From the NCBI GenBank assembly GCA_030429105.1, contig JAUIDE010000007.1, forward strand, positions 1-64,000: DNA of 64,000 nucleotides. Reading direction: 5' to 3'. Below, one piece after another: positions 1 to 8,508 of this stretch (positions within the stretch are counted from its first letter, which is position 1; each line of letters opens with the position of its first letter). The position numbers and the translations under genes are program-made. The stretch is from Alphaproteobacteria bacterium (GTDB lineage Bacteria; Pseudomonadota; Alphaproteobacteria; Rhodobacterales; Rhodobacteraceae). The notes beneath the pieces were generated by a model. It was not told the DNA's origin. It made no database searches and saw only the letters and a program-made list of their open reading frames with translations.

Positions 1-1
1 C

Positions 2-1285
2 CACACGCTCCCGTGGATCGTCGCGGGCCTGCTGCTGGCGGCACTCGCCGAGCCCCTCCTCGACCACCGGTTCCTCGCCAGCCTGCCGGCGGCGGCCGAC
101 GCGGCGAATGTCGTGGCGGGCTACAGCGTGCGCTGGGCCGGGATCGAGATCGGCCGCTTCGAGGTCGACCTGCGCACCGGCACCGACGCGTACCGGATGA
201 GCTACGCGGCCCGGACGACCGGCGCCGTCGCCTGGTACTATTACGAGAAGGCGACGGACATGTATGTGTCCGAGAGCGCGATGATCTTCAAATCGGGGAC
301 GAGCACGGCGCCGGGGGGGATCTTCGGCTCCTTCCTTGGGGGGGCGGGCTCGATCCAGGACAGCGTGGCGCTGCAGGAATACATCCTCAGCCGCGACATT
401 CTCGAACGGCTGGACCGGGATCATGGCTGGATCGCGCATTTCCAGGACGAGCGGATCGACGAGTTCCACCGCCTCGCCGCGGACGCCACGGTGGACGAGG
501 CGCATGACTATTATGCCGGCGGGCTGATCCGCCCCGGCAAGGTCAAGGTCTCCTATGACAGCGCGGAGGGGATCATCCGGCTCGAGGTCGTGGGTGTGAC
601 GCCGGAGGCGGCGAAACGGTTCTCGGAGGCGATCATCTCCTATGGCGAGGAGCTGGTGAACGCGCTCAACGAACGCTCCCGCAATGACGGGGTGGAGATG
701 GCGCGCGCCAATGTCGCGGCGGCGCGGGAGGATCTGCGCGATGCGCAGCGGAAGGTGGCGGAGGTGCAGGAGCAGCTCTCGATCTTCTCGGTCGAGAGCG
801 AGGCGGGCGCGCTCCAGACCCGGATCGTGACGCTGGAGGCGGAGATCGACGAGTTGCTGGCGGAAATCGCGCGGCTGGAGACGATCACCTCCAACCCGAA
901 CGACAGCCGGTTCACGCCGCTCCGCACCAATCTCGAGGTCAAGACGCGGCAGCTTCGCGACCTCCGGGTGCGGTTGACGGGCGACGGGAGCGCGGGGGGC
1001 GACCGTTCCATGGCGCAGCTTTCCTCCGAGCTGGAGCTTGCGCGGGTCGACCAGGCGACGACGCAGATGATGTATTCCTCCGCCCTCTCGACGCTGGAGA
1101 CGGCGATCGCCTCCGCCGCGGAACAGTCGCTCTATCTCGAGACGGTGGTGCGCCCGGCCGCGCCGCAGAAGGCCTCGAAGCCGGACCGGCTCGCGAATGT
1201 CGCGCTGGTCTTCCTCGTGCTCTTCGCGACCTATATCATCGGCCTCCTGACGATCTCGCTGATCCGCGAACAGGCCGCAATCTGA
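2..1285 (+). CDS. KpsE-like capsule polysaccharide export inner-membrane protein (5' partial, chimeric N-terminus)
   Basis: The reading frame is open to the window edge, so the start is not seen. From about base 230 the protein reads like a polysaccharide co-polymerase of the KpsE/Wzz type: a YYYEKATDMYVSES segment as found just after the first membrane helix, a periplasmic part with a long coiled coil (roughly bases 680-1000), and a C-terminal helix (LANVALVFLVLFATYIIG). The part before base 230 instead resembles the start of a DUF3108 periplasmic protein (YSVRWAGIEIGRFEVDL, then an ARTTG motif) behind a hydrophobic leader. The usual KpsE first helix is absent. The gene lies 9 bp upstream of kdsA, which suits a capsule/Kdo export locus. 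Role is known for the family; the fusion could be real or an assembly join. Confidence 0.65.
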   Translation, partial: HTLPWIVAGLLLAALAEPLLDHRFLASLPAAADAANVVAGYSVRWAGIEIGRFEVDLRTGTDAYRMSYAARTTGAVAWYYYEKATDMYVSESAMIFKSGTSTAPGGIFGSFLGGAGSIQDSVALQEYILSRDILERLDRDHGWIAHFQDERIDEFHRLAADATVDEAHDYYAGGLIRPGKVKVSYDSAEGIIRLEVVGVTPEAAKRFSEAIISYGEELVNALNERSRNDGVEMARANVAAAREDLRDAQRKVAEVQEQLSIFSVESEAGALQTRIVTLEAEIDELLAEIARLETITSNPNDSRFTPLRTNLEVKTRQLRDLRVRLTGDGSAGGDRSMAQLSSELELARVDQATTQMMYSSALSTLETAIASAAEQSLYLETVVRPAAPQKASKPDRLANVALVFLVLFATYIIGLLTISLIREQAAI

Positions 1286-1294
1286 GGACATGAC

Positions 1295-2140
1295 ATGACA
1301 GACCCCCGCGCCGTCGAGATCGGCGGCGGCGTCCGCGCCGGCGCCGGTGCGCCGCTTCTCCTGATCGCCGGGCCCTGCCAGCTCGAATCTCTGGATCATG
1401 CCTTGATGATTGCCGAAACGATGGCCGGAGCGGCGGCGGCGGCCGGCATGGGTTATGTCTTCAAGGCGAGCTACGACAAGGCGAACCGCACCTCGCTCTC
1501 CGCGACCCGTGGGCTCGGCATGGAGCGAGGCCTCGCCGTTCTCGCGGAAGTTCGGACCCGGATCGGCTGCCCGGTGCTGACGGACGTGCACGAGCCCGCC
1601 CATTGCGCGCCGGCGGCGGAGGCGGCGGATATCCTGCAGATCCCGGCCTTTCTCTGCCGGCAGACCGACCTCCTCCTCGCCGCGGGGGCGACGGGCAAGG
1701 CGATCAACGTGAAGAAGGGGCAGTTCCTCGCGCCCTGGGACATGGCGAACGTCGCCGCCAAGGTCGAGAGCACGGGGAACGAGCGGATCATGCTTTGTGA
1801 GCGGGGCACGAGCTTCGGCTACAATACGCTCGTGACGGATTTCCGCGGGCTGCCGACGATGGCGAAGACGGGCTGGCCGGTGATCTTCGACGCGACCCAT
1901 TCGGTGCAGCAGCCCGGCGGGCTCGGCGGCGCCTCGGGCGGGCAGCGGGAGTTCGCGCCCGTTCTCGCCCGCGCGGCGGTGGCGCTCGGCGCGGACGGGC
2001 TCTTCATCGAGACGCACGAGGCGCCGGACCGCGCGCCCTCGGATGGGCCCAACATGATCCCGCTCGCGGACATGCCGGCGCTGCTGCGCATGCTCGCGGC
2101 CTTCCGCGCGCTGGCGCTAGACCATCCGATACGGCTCTGA
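1295..2140 (+). CDS. kdsA: 3-deoxy-8-phosphooctulonate (Kdo-8-P) synthase
   Basis: Condenses phosphoenolpyruvate with arabinose 5-phosphate to give Kdo-8-phosphate, the committed step to Kdo for lipid A core and some capsules; cytoplasmic. The 281-residue length is normal. Visible motifs are IAGPCQLES (about residues 24-32), [11 protein letters not shown] (57-67), [11 protein letters not shown] and the terminal [16 protein letters not shown]. Cys28 in GPCQLES is at the position that marks the metal-dependent class of KdsA; the metal-independent class has Asn there. The ATG at 1295 is preferred because the ATG five bases earlier runs straight into a stop. It follows the KpsE-like gene closely and is probably co-transcribed with it. 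Confidence 0.96.
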   Translation: MTDPRAVEIGGGVRAGAGAPLLLIAGPCQLESLDHALMIAETMAGAAAAAGMGYVFKASYDKANRTSLSATRGLGMERGLAVLAEVRTRIGCPVLTDVHEPAHCAPAAEAADILQIPAFLCRQTDLLLAAGATGKAINVKKGQFLAPWDMANVAAKVESTGNERIMLCERGTSFGYNTLVTDFRGLPTMAKTGWPVIFDATHSVQQPGGLGGASGGQREFAPVLARAAVALGADGLFIETHEAPDRAPSDGPNMIPLADMPALLRMLAAFRALALDHPIRL

Positions 2141-2235
2141 CTCTCTGAAAAGCCTCCAAAAAACGCAGGCATAACAGGCGTCGCCGTTAACCAACCGCCC
2201 ATCGCCCGCGCCTATCCCCTCCCCGTTGTTCGTGT

Positions 2236-3801
2236 GTGGCGGGTGTGGCGATGGCGGTGGGGATTCATCATGCGGCGGCATGTTGCTGCGGCGCGTGCGC
2301 GGCGCGCGGGCCTGTCCCGGAATCGGCTCAGACGGCGAGCTTCGCCTGGCCCGACCGGCCGGAAGGCGCAGGACTCGTCTCCGGCCTCAAATGGTCCGGC
2401 GCGACGCTCGCCTACGGCTTTCCCGAGAGCGCTGCGGCCTATGACGCCGGCGACGGCTCTCATTATGGCGCGGGCGAGGCGGCGAACGGGTTCCGGCCGC
2501 TGAACGACGCGCAGGCCGAGGCGGCGCGGGCCGCCTTCGCGCAGTTCGCGGCGGTGAGCGGGCTCCGCTTCTTCGAGGCGACGGGGGCGGAGGCGGCGAA
2601 TGCGCCGATCCGGCTTGCGCAGAGCGCGGCGCCGCTGACGGCCTGGGCCTATCTGCCCTCGACCAGAGAGGGCGGAGACGCCTGGTTCGGCACGGCGGCG
2701 GACTTCTTCGAGGAGCCGCGGAAGGGCGACTACGCCTGGCACACCTTCCTCCACGAGATCGGCCACGCGCTCGGCCTCAAGCACGGGCACGAGACGCAGG
2801 GGCCCGGCGCGCTGCCTGCAGACCGGGATTCGATGGAGTATTCGGTGATGACCTACCGCGCCTATCTCGGCGACGCGGTGGAGGGCGGCTACGCCAACGA
2901 GCGCTACGGCTTCGCGCAGACGCTGATGCAGGCGGATATCAGCGCGGTCCAGCAACTCTATGGCGCCAACTACGCCCATAACGCGGGCGACAACGTCTAT
3001 CGCTGGAGCCCGGATACGGGCGAGATGTTCATCGACGGCGCGGGCCAGGGCGCGCCGGGCGGCAACCGCATCTTCATGACGATCTGGGACGGCGGCGGGG
3101 AGGACTGGTTCGATCTTTCGAATTATGACGGCGGCGTCTCCCTCGATCTTACGCCGGGGGGCGCAAGCGTGTTCGAGGACGGGCAGCGCGCCTGGCTCAA
3201 CCGGCTCGAAGGCGGAGCGGAGGCGATCTTCGCCTCCGGCAACGTCTATCTCGCGGAGCTGTTCGATGGCGACGAGCGCGCGATGATCGAACATGCGCGA
3301 GGCGGAGCGGGGGACGACACGATCCTCGGCAACGCCGCCTTCAACAAGCTGGTCGGCGGGGCGGGTGACGACCGGTTGCTCGGCGCCGCGGGGGCGGACA
3401 CTTTGCGCGGACACAGGGGCGAGGACCGGCTGGAGGGCGGTGACGGGCGCGACCGCATCACGGGCGGCGCTGGGGACGACCGCCTGTCCGGGGACGCGGG
3501 GCGCGATATCCTGCGGGGCGGGAGCGGGGACGACACGCTGATCGGCGGCGCAGGGCGCGACAGGCTAATGGGCGGTGCGGGAGCCGATCTCTTCGTCTTC
3601 GCCCCGCGCGAGGGGCGCGACCTGATCCGCGGCTTCGATCCCGGCGAAGACGCGATCGACCTCACCGCCTTCGACGCAGGTTTCGCGGAGCTCCGCATCC
3701 GCGCTGACGGGGAGGACGCCTTCCTGGCCCTGCCCGGTCTCAAGCTCGTCTTGCAGGGAGTGGATGCTGCGACGCTGGCGGAGGACGATTTCCTGTTCTG
3801 A
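2236..3801 (+). CDS. Serralysin-like M10 metalloprotease with RTX repeats
   Basis: A probable secreted zinc endopeptidase exported by a type I system, with no Sec signal peptide. The catalytic domain has HEIGHALGLKH (residues 173-183: His173, Glu174, His177, His183) and a Met-turn SMEYSVMTY about 25 residues on. The early LKWSGATLAYGFP matches the usual start of the serralysin catalytic domain. Residues about 355-455 hold roughly eight GGxGxDxLx calcium-binding nonapeptides, followed by GADLFVFAPREGRD and the acidic/hydrophobic C-terminus expected of an RTX secretion signal (ends DDFLF). Start is GTG at 2236 or ATG at 2251. The N-terminus carries an unusual cysteine cluster (CCCGAC). No type I transporter genes are adjacent. 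Confidence 0.9.
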   Translation: MAGVAMAVGIHHAAACCCGACAARGPVPESAQTASFAWPDRPEGAGLVSGLKWSGATLAYGFPESAAAYDAGDGSHYGAGEAANGFRPLNDAQAEAARAAFAQFAAVSGLRFFEATGAEAANAPIRLAQSAAPLTAWAYLPSTREGGDAWFGTAADFFEEPRKGDYAWHTFLHEIGHALGLKHGHETQGPGALPADRDSMEYSVMTYRAYLGDAVEGGYANERYGFAQTLMQADISAVQQLYGANYAHNAGDNVYRWSPDTGEMFIDGAGQGAPGGNRIFMTIWDGGGEDWFDLSNYDGGVSLDLTPGGASVFEDGQRAWLNRLEGGAEAIFASGNVYLAELFDGDERAMIEHARGGAGDDTILGNAAFNKLVGGAGDDRLLGAAGADTLRGHRGEDRLEGGDGRDRITGGAGDDRLSGDAGRDILRGGSGDDTLIGGAGRDRLMGGAGADLFVFAPREGRDLIRGFDPGEDAIDLTAFDAGFAELRIRADGEDAFLALPGLKLVLQGVDAATLAEDDFLF

Positions 3802-3829
3802 ACTCTAGCGAGGCCCCGGCGGGAGGGCT

Positions 3830-6061
3830 TCAGCAGGCGCGCCTTCGCCTATGCTTCGCCTCCGGATCGGACCCGGAAATCTCAGCCCCGGCCTTCGCGG
3901 CGGCGGCGCCCGGAAAGCGGCAGCGGACCATCCGGCGACCCGAACCGTCGCGCCCGATCTTCACGGCTCCGCCCTCAATCCGGACAAAGCGGCGCACGAG
4001 CGCGAGCGCCAGACCCTGTTCCTGCAACTCCTCGCCGACATCATGCGCGCAATCGACCACGAGGTCGCCCTCTTCGTCGCGCACCGAGAAATAGACGCCG
4101 CCGCCCGCCGCCCCCTTGGTCAGCGCGTCGAGCCCGAGGTTGAAGACGACCTGCCGGAAGCGGAGACGGCAGCAGAGCGCGGCTTCCGGCGCGCCCTCCC
4201 GGGAAATCTCGATCCGCCGCCCGGCGCCGGCCCGGCGCCCGAGCAGGTCCGCCACCTCCTCCACCGCCTCGGCAGGGTCGATCCGCTCCCGCGAGTCCTC
4301 CGTCGCCTCGGGGCCGAAGGCGATGAGGTCCGCCATGCCGCGGATCGCCTCCAGAAGCTCGCGCGAACCGTCGAGCACGCCGGATACGTATTCCTTCTGT
4401 TGCTGCGTGAGCGGACCGTAACGTTCGGTCTCGAGCAGCTGGCCGAAGCCGAAGATCGAGTTGAGCGGCGTCCGCATCTGGTGCGAGAGCTGGTCGATCA
4501 GGGCGCTGCGCATCTCCTCGGCCTGTTCCAGCGCCTCGTTCCGCTCGCGGAGCGCGGCGGCGGCCTTTTCCGTCGCCGTGGCGTCGGAGAAGACGACGAG
4601 GGTCGCGCCGTCCGGCATTGGCGAGATTCTGGCGGAGAGCACGCGCCCGTCGCGGAGCGCGAAGCCCTCGGCCGCCGCCCGCCGCTCCCCTCCGCCCGAA
4701 GCTGCGCCCCGCAGCGCGTCCCAGAAGGCGTTGGGGCCGGAGACGGCGGCGCATTCCGCGATTACCGCGTCCACATGCGCGCCCTCGACCGGAGGCTCGG
4801 CGAAGCCCCAGATCCGGCGGAAGGCGCCGTTGGCCGTGCGGAGCCGGCCGTGCGGGCCGAAGATCGCGATGCCTTCCTCCAGCAGGTCTGCGGTCGCATT
4901 CCGGGCCGCGCGCTCGGCGGCGTTGTCCCGCATCAGGGCGACGCGCTCCGTCACGTCCTCAAGGATCATGGCGAGCCCACCCGAGGCGTGCGGGCGGAAG
5001 ACGACGAGGAAGGAGCGCCCGTCCGGCAGGTGCCAGCGCTCCTCGAAGCCTGCGGTTCCCTCGGCCCCGGTCCGGTGCAGCAGGGCGTCCCGCCAGGCGG
5101 CATAGTCCGCCTGTTCGGGCAGCGCGCGGCGGGCGCGCATCCGGTCCAGCAGGTCCCGGAGGCCGGGCCGGCGTAGGAGCCAGTCGGCTTCATCGCCGAA
5201 GAGCTCGGCGATCGCGGGGTTGTGCAGCGTCAGGCGACGGTCCGCATCGAAGATCATCAGCCCGACGCGCAGATGGGCGAAGGTTTCAGAGACGGTGTGG
5301 ACGAACCGGCTCATCGCCCGTTCCGCAGCGATCGTCGGCGTCGCGTCGATGGCGACGAAGAGCCCGCCGGGCGCGGAGACGAGATCGTATCCGCGATCCT
5401 CCGCGCCGGGGAGGAGCACGCGGCGGCGGGGCTCGCCCATCTCCGCGGCTGCGGCGGCGATGGCGGCGCGCGCTTCCTCCGGCAGGGCGCAGAGCCCGTA
5501 GTCGCGCCCGCCGGCGCGCCAGACGACAAGGCCGGAAGCGGCGCGCGCCGCCTCGAGATCGGCCTCGGCGCGCTCGGCCGCCGCGGCCCGCCGTTCCGCC
5601 CGCTCCGCGCGCCGCCAGAGCGCGGTCCTGTCATGGAGGGAGATCGAGACGGAGAGGCCGGTCACGCTTCCGACCGCTTCGATCACACGGCCGTCCTGCG
5701 TCTCCACCATCTCGCGGAACGCGACGCCTTCGGACCGCAGGCGCCTGATCGCCGCGTCGAGCGCGTCCCGCCCGGCGGCGATGCGGCCGATCACGGCGTC
5801 GAGCGTCGATCCGCTCTCTTCGATCCCCAGAAGCGCGCGCGCTTCCGGGCCGAGGACCACGGCGTCGTCCTGCGCGATGCCGAACCACGGCGGAGGCGGC
5901 GGAGCGCCGGCCTGAACGGTCGGAGCGATGGAAAGGCCGAAGCCACGCCCGCCAGGCTTCTCAACCGGCGCGAGAGCGCGCCAGACCAGCGCCACGACAC
6001 CCGCCGTGATCCCTGCCAGAAAGAGAAGTCCAAGGAATTCAAGGCCAGAAATGCCCTGCAT
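3830..6061 (-). CDS. PAS-domain sensor histidine kinase with degenerate catalytic domain
   Basis: A 743-residue sensor protein. It has one N-terminal membrane helix (about residues 7-28), then a Pro-rich linker, PAS-like regions (clearest at about 250-370 and 385-490), and a coiled coil leading to a HisKA H-box LSHQMRTPLNSIFGFG with His527. The following HATPase_c domain is eroded. The N-box reads FNLGLDAL (640-647), with Asp645 where a metal-binding Asn is expected, and no DxGxG G1 box is visible, only CAHDVGEELQEQGLALALV. This suggests an enzyme with weak or no kinase activity, comparable in principle to DivL-type pseudokinases. No response regulator is adjacent. It is convergent with the protease gene and has a likely promoter at 6124-6151. 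Confidence 0.85.
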   Translation of the reverse strand: MQGISGLEFLGLLFLAGITAGVVALVWRALAPVEKPGGRGFGLSIAPTVQAGAPPPPPWFGIAQDDAVVLGPEARALLGIEESGSTLDAVIGRIAAGRDALDAAIRRLRSEGVAFREMVETQDGRVIEAVGSVTGLSVSISLHDRTALWRRAERAERRAAAAERAEADLEAARAASGLVVWRAGGRDYGLCALPEEARAAIAAAAAEMGEPRRRVLLPGAEDRGYDLVSAPGGLFVAIDATPTIAAERAMSRFVHTVSETFAHLRVGLMIFDADRRLTLHNPAIAELFGDEADWLLRRPGLRDLLDRMRARRALPEQADYAAWRDALLHRTGAEGTAGFEERWHLPDGRSFLVVFRPHASGGLAMILEDVTERVALMRDNAAERAARNATADLLEEGIAIFGPHGRLRTANGAFRRIWGFAEPPVEGAHVDAVIAECAAVSGPNAFWDALRGAASGGGERRAAAEGFALRDGRVLSARISPMPDGATLVVFSDATATEKAAAALRERNEALEQAEEMRSALIDQLSHQMRTPLNSIFGFGQLLETERYGPLTQQQKEYVSGVLDGSRELLEAIRGMADLIAFGPEATEDSRERIDPAEAVEEVADLLGRRAGAGRRIEISREGAPEAALCCRLRFRQVVFNLGLDALTKGAAGGGVYFSVRDEEGDLVVDCAHDVGEELQEQGLALALVRRFVRIEGGAVKIGRDGSGRRMVRCRFPGAAAAKAGAEISGSDPEAKHRRRRAC

Positions 6062-6123
6062 CGAGCGCCCCCACCCCCCGCGGACAAGTTCGACACAAGT
6101 GCTGCGCGATCCGCCTGACTAAA

Positions 6124-6151
6124 CCTATACGCGAATATACCCCAGAGTCAA
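6124..6151 (-). promoter_or_regulatory. Predicted sigma70-type promoter of the PAS kinase, with a GANTC site in the -35
   Basis: Read on the minus strand, TTGACT (6146-6151) and TATAGG (6124-6129) are separated by 16 bases in an AT-rich patch about 65-90 bases upstream of the kinase start. A GAGTC sequence (6145-6149), a CcrM methylation site, overlaps the -35 hexamer. The rest of the 128-bp gap to mutY (6062-6189) shows no gene. Confidence 0.45.
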
Positions 6152-6189
6152 ACAACCGCTGTCTCGCCGTTTCGAGCCCTGCCGCGCGG

Positions 6190-7233
6190 TCAATCGGCCT
6201 TTGCGGCGAGGGCGATCCGGATCGCCTTCCGCATCGCGGTCGGGGCCGCCGCCAACGCCTCGGCGGTTGGCAGGTAACGAGCTCCGGGGGCCGCCGGGCC
6301 GGCGGCCCAAAGCACGTCCAGCGTGAGGGAAAAATGGGTGAAGATGTGGCGCGCCGAAGCCTCCGCCCGCCGCCACGGACCGGGGGCGGGCGCCGCGGCG
6401 GCCAGCGTCGCCTCGTCTGGCGGATTGGGGGCCCATTCGGGGCCGGGAAGGCCGATCATGCCGCCGAGCAGGCCCTTTTCCGGCCGCGTGACGACGAGAA
6501 GCGCGCCGTCCTCCTCCCGGAAATGCGCGAAGACCGCCCCGCGCCGCTCCGGCTTCGCCGCCTTCGGCGCTTTGCGGGGGAGCGAGGCGGCGAGGCCGCG
6601 CGCGCTTCCCTCGCAGAGCCCGGAGAGCGGGCAGAGGAGGCAGCGCGGCGCCTTCGGGGCGCAGATCGTGGCGCCGAGGTCCATCATCGCCTGGGCGAAG
6701 TCTCCGGGCCGCGCCTCCGGGACCATCGCTTGCGCCGCGCGCGCGATCTCCGCCTTCGCGGCGGGGAGCGGCGCCTCGATCGCGCGGAGGCGGCTGACAA
6801 CCCGCTCCACGTTCCCGTCCACCGCCGCGACGGGCCGGCCGAAGGCGATGGCGGCGATGGCGCCCGCGGTGTAGGCGCCGATTCCCGGCAGGGCGCGGAG
6901 CCCCTCCACGGTGTCAGGAAAGCGCCCGCCATGCTCTTCCGCCACCGCCTTCGCGCAGGCGTGGAGGTTCCGGGCGCGGGCGTAATAGCCGAGACCGGCC
7001 CATTGGCGGAGCACATCCTCCCGCTCCGCCGCGGCGAGGGCGTGGACATCCGGCCAGAGCTCGGTGAAGCGGCGGAAATAGGGCTTCACGGTCGCCGCGA
7101 CGGTCTGCTGCAGCATGATCTCGGAGAGCCAGACGCGGTAGGGCTCGGGCGGCGGCGCGCCCGGCGGGGCGCGCCACGGCAGCACGCGGGCGTTCGCGTC
7201 ATACCAGGCGAGGAGGCGCTCGGCCTCACGCAT
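6190..7233 (-). CDS. mutY: A/G-specific adenine DNA glycosylase MutY
   Basis: Removes adenine mispaired with 8-oxoguanine in base-excision repair. The 347-residue protein has the catalytic glutamate in LSEIMLQQT (Glu38), the helix-hairpin-helix LPGIGAYTAGAI (about 115-126) and the catalytic Asp139 in VDGN. It also has the [4Fe-4S] ligands Cys191, Cys198, Cys201 and Cys207 in the C-x6-C-x2-C-x5-C spacing, and a C-terminal Nudix-like domain that recognises 8-oxoG. The next gene, dciA, runs divergently, as in many Rhodobacterales. Confidence 0.97.
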   Translation of the reverse strand: MREAERLLAWYDANARVLPWRAPPGAPPPEPYRVWLSEIMLQQTVAATVKPYFRRFTELWPDVHALAAAEREDVLRQWAGLGYYARARNLHACAKAVAEEHGGRFPDTVEGLRALPGIGAYTAGAIAAIAFGRPVAAVDGNVERVVSRLRAIEAPLPAAKAEIARAAQAMVPEARPGDFAQAMMDLGATICAPKAPRCLLCPLSGLCEGSARGLAASLPRKAPKAAKPERRGAVFAHFREEDGALLVVTRPEKGLLGGMIGLPGPEWAPNPPDEATLAAAAPAPGPWRRAEASARHIFTHFSLTLDVLWAAGPAAPGARYLPTAEALAAAPTAMRKAIRIALAAKAD

Positions 7234-7301
7234 CCGTGAGCACGCGCGGGCGGGCGCGGCGGAAATCCCGCCTCCCCTTTTCGGCTTCTATATGCGATGC
7301 A

Positions 7302-7841
7302 ATGGGCATGAGCGAGGAGACAGCAGAACCGGCGCTGCAGCGCAAGGCGGAGCCGCAGCGGCGCCGCGCGGCGGGCTTTCTCCCCGCTGCGTCGCTCGCC
7401 CCCGCCGTGCTGCGCTCCGCCGGCGCGAAACGTGGCTTCGCCGAGTTGCGGCTCGTGACCGAATGGGAGGCGGTGGCCGGTGCGCGGCTCGCCGCGCTCT
7501 GCCGCCCGGTGAAGGTGAGCTATCGCGGCGGCGCAGGCCTCGGCGCGACGCTTGTGCTGGCCGCGCCGGGGGCGCGGGCGCCGGAGGTGGAGATGCTTGC
7601 GCCGGCGCTCATCGAGCGGGTCAACGCCTTCTACGGCTATCGCGCCGTCGCGCGGATAAGGATCGACCAGAGCGCCGCGGCTGCGAAGGAGGCGGCGCCC
7701 CGCCGCGCCGCGCCGCCGGAACCGGCGCTCGCGCCCGTTGACGGAATCGAGGACGAACGCCTCGCCCTTGCCCTCGCGCGCCTTGGCGCCAATGTCCGGG
7801 CCAAGGCCGCAGGCCGAATGGATGGAAGGACCACGGAATGA
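7302..7841 (+). CDS. dciA: DciA/DUF721 family protein
   Basis: DUF721 proteins include DciA, the loader or operator of the replicative helicase DnaB in bacteria that lack DnaC. The recognisable part is an N-terminal core of about 100 residues (LAPAVLRSAGAKRGF, TEWEAVAGARLAALCRPVKV, then a region ending ALIERVNAFYGYRAVARIRI), followed by an Ala/Pro-rich linker and a short C-terminal helix. The start is placed at ATG 7302 (7308 is equally possible) rather than further upstream, because the extra N-terminal residues look like intergenic DNA. Its stop overlaps the dsbA start by 4 bp. The mutY-DUF721-dsbA order is typical of the Rhodobacterales. Confidence 0.8.
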   Translation: MGMSEETAEPALQRKAEPQRRRAAGFLPAASLAPAVLRSAGAKRGFAELRLVTEWEAVAGARLAALCRPVKVSYRGGAGLGATLVLAAPGARAPEVEMLAPALIERVNAFYGYRAVARIRIDQSAAAAKEAAPRRAAPPEPALAPVDGIEDERLALALARLGANVRAKAAGRMDGRTTE

Positions 7842-8491
7842 CCTATCGCCCCACCCGCCGCGAAGCGCTCGCGTTCGGCCTCGGCGCCGCCGCCCTCGCC
7901 GGGCTCCCGGCCTTCGCGCTGGAGGACAAGGGCTATGCCCTCGGCGACGTCGTGATCGGCGACCCGGACGCGCCGGTGACGATCATCGAATACGCCTCGC
8001 TCACCTGCCCGCATTGCGCCAGCTTCCATGTGAACGCCTGGCCGCAGATCAAGGCGGATTATGTCGACACCGGGAAGGTGAAGTTCATCCTCCGCGAGGT
8101 CTATTTCGATCAGTTCGGCCTCTGGTCCGCGATGATCGCCCGCTGCGCCGGGACGGAAGGATACCCGATGCTGATCGGCAAGTTCCTGGAGCGCCAGCGC
8201 GGCTGGTATCTCGACCATGTGGCGGCGTTCAACGAGACGAAAAACGCCGCGCCCATCATCGAGGAGATGATGAAGATCGGGCGGCTCGCCGGCCTTTCGA
8301 ACGAGCGGATGAATTCCTGCCTTGGCGACCAGGCGCTGCTGGAGCGCATGGTCGGCGATTTTCAGACGAATTCGGCGGCGGACGGCGTTCGCTCCACGCC
8401 GACCTTCCTGGTCAATGGCGAGGTCGTAAGCGGCTCCGTGCCGGCCGGGCAGATGGCCGAGGTGATCGAGCGGAAGCTGGCGGGCGGCTGA
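7838..8491 (+). CDS. DsbA-family periplasmic thiol:disulfide oxidoreductase
   Basis: A 217-residue thioredoxin-fold protein with a signal peptide that begins with a twin-arginine-like TRREALAFGLGAAAL. It has the redox motif CPHC (Cys57, Cys60) and the cis-proline loop STPTF (Pro188). It belongs to the alphaproteobacterial DsbA group with IGDPDAPVTIIEYASLTCPHC, and probably forms or isomerises disulfides in exported proteins. It overlaps dciA by 4 bp and is therefore translationally coupled. In many relatives smc follows this gene; here it does not. Confidence 0.92.
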   Translation: MTYRPTRREALAFGLGAAALAGLPAFALEDKGYALGDVVIGDPDAPVTIIEYASLTCPHCASFHVNAWPQIKADYVDTGKVKFILREVYFDQFGLWSAMIARCAGTEGYPMLIGKFLERQRGWYLDHVAAFNETKNAAPIIEEMMKIGRLAGLSNERMNSCLGDQALLERMVGDFQTNSAADGVRSTPTFLVNGEVVSGSVPAGQMAEVIERKLAGG

Positions 8492-8508
8492 GCCCCCGCC
8501 AGCGAGTT

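Noticed and set aside
3290-3600. Regularly spaced short DNA repeats that could suggest an array
   Set aside because: They are the codons of RTX nonapeptides in the protease gene, not CRISPR or intergenic repeats.
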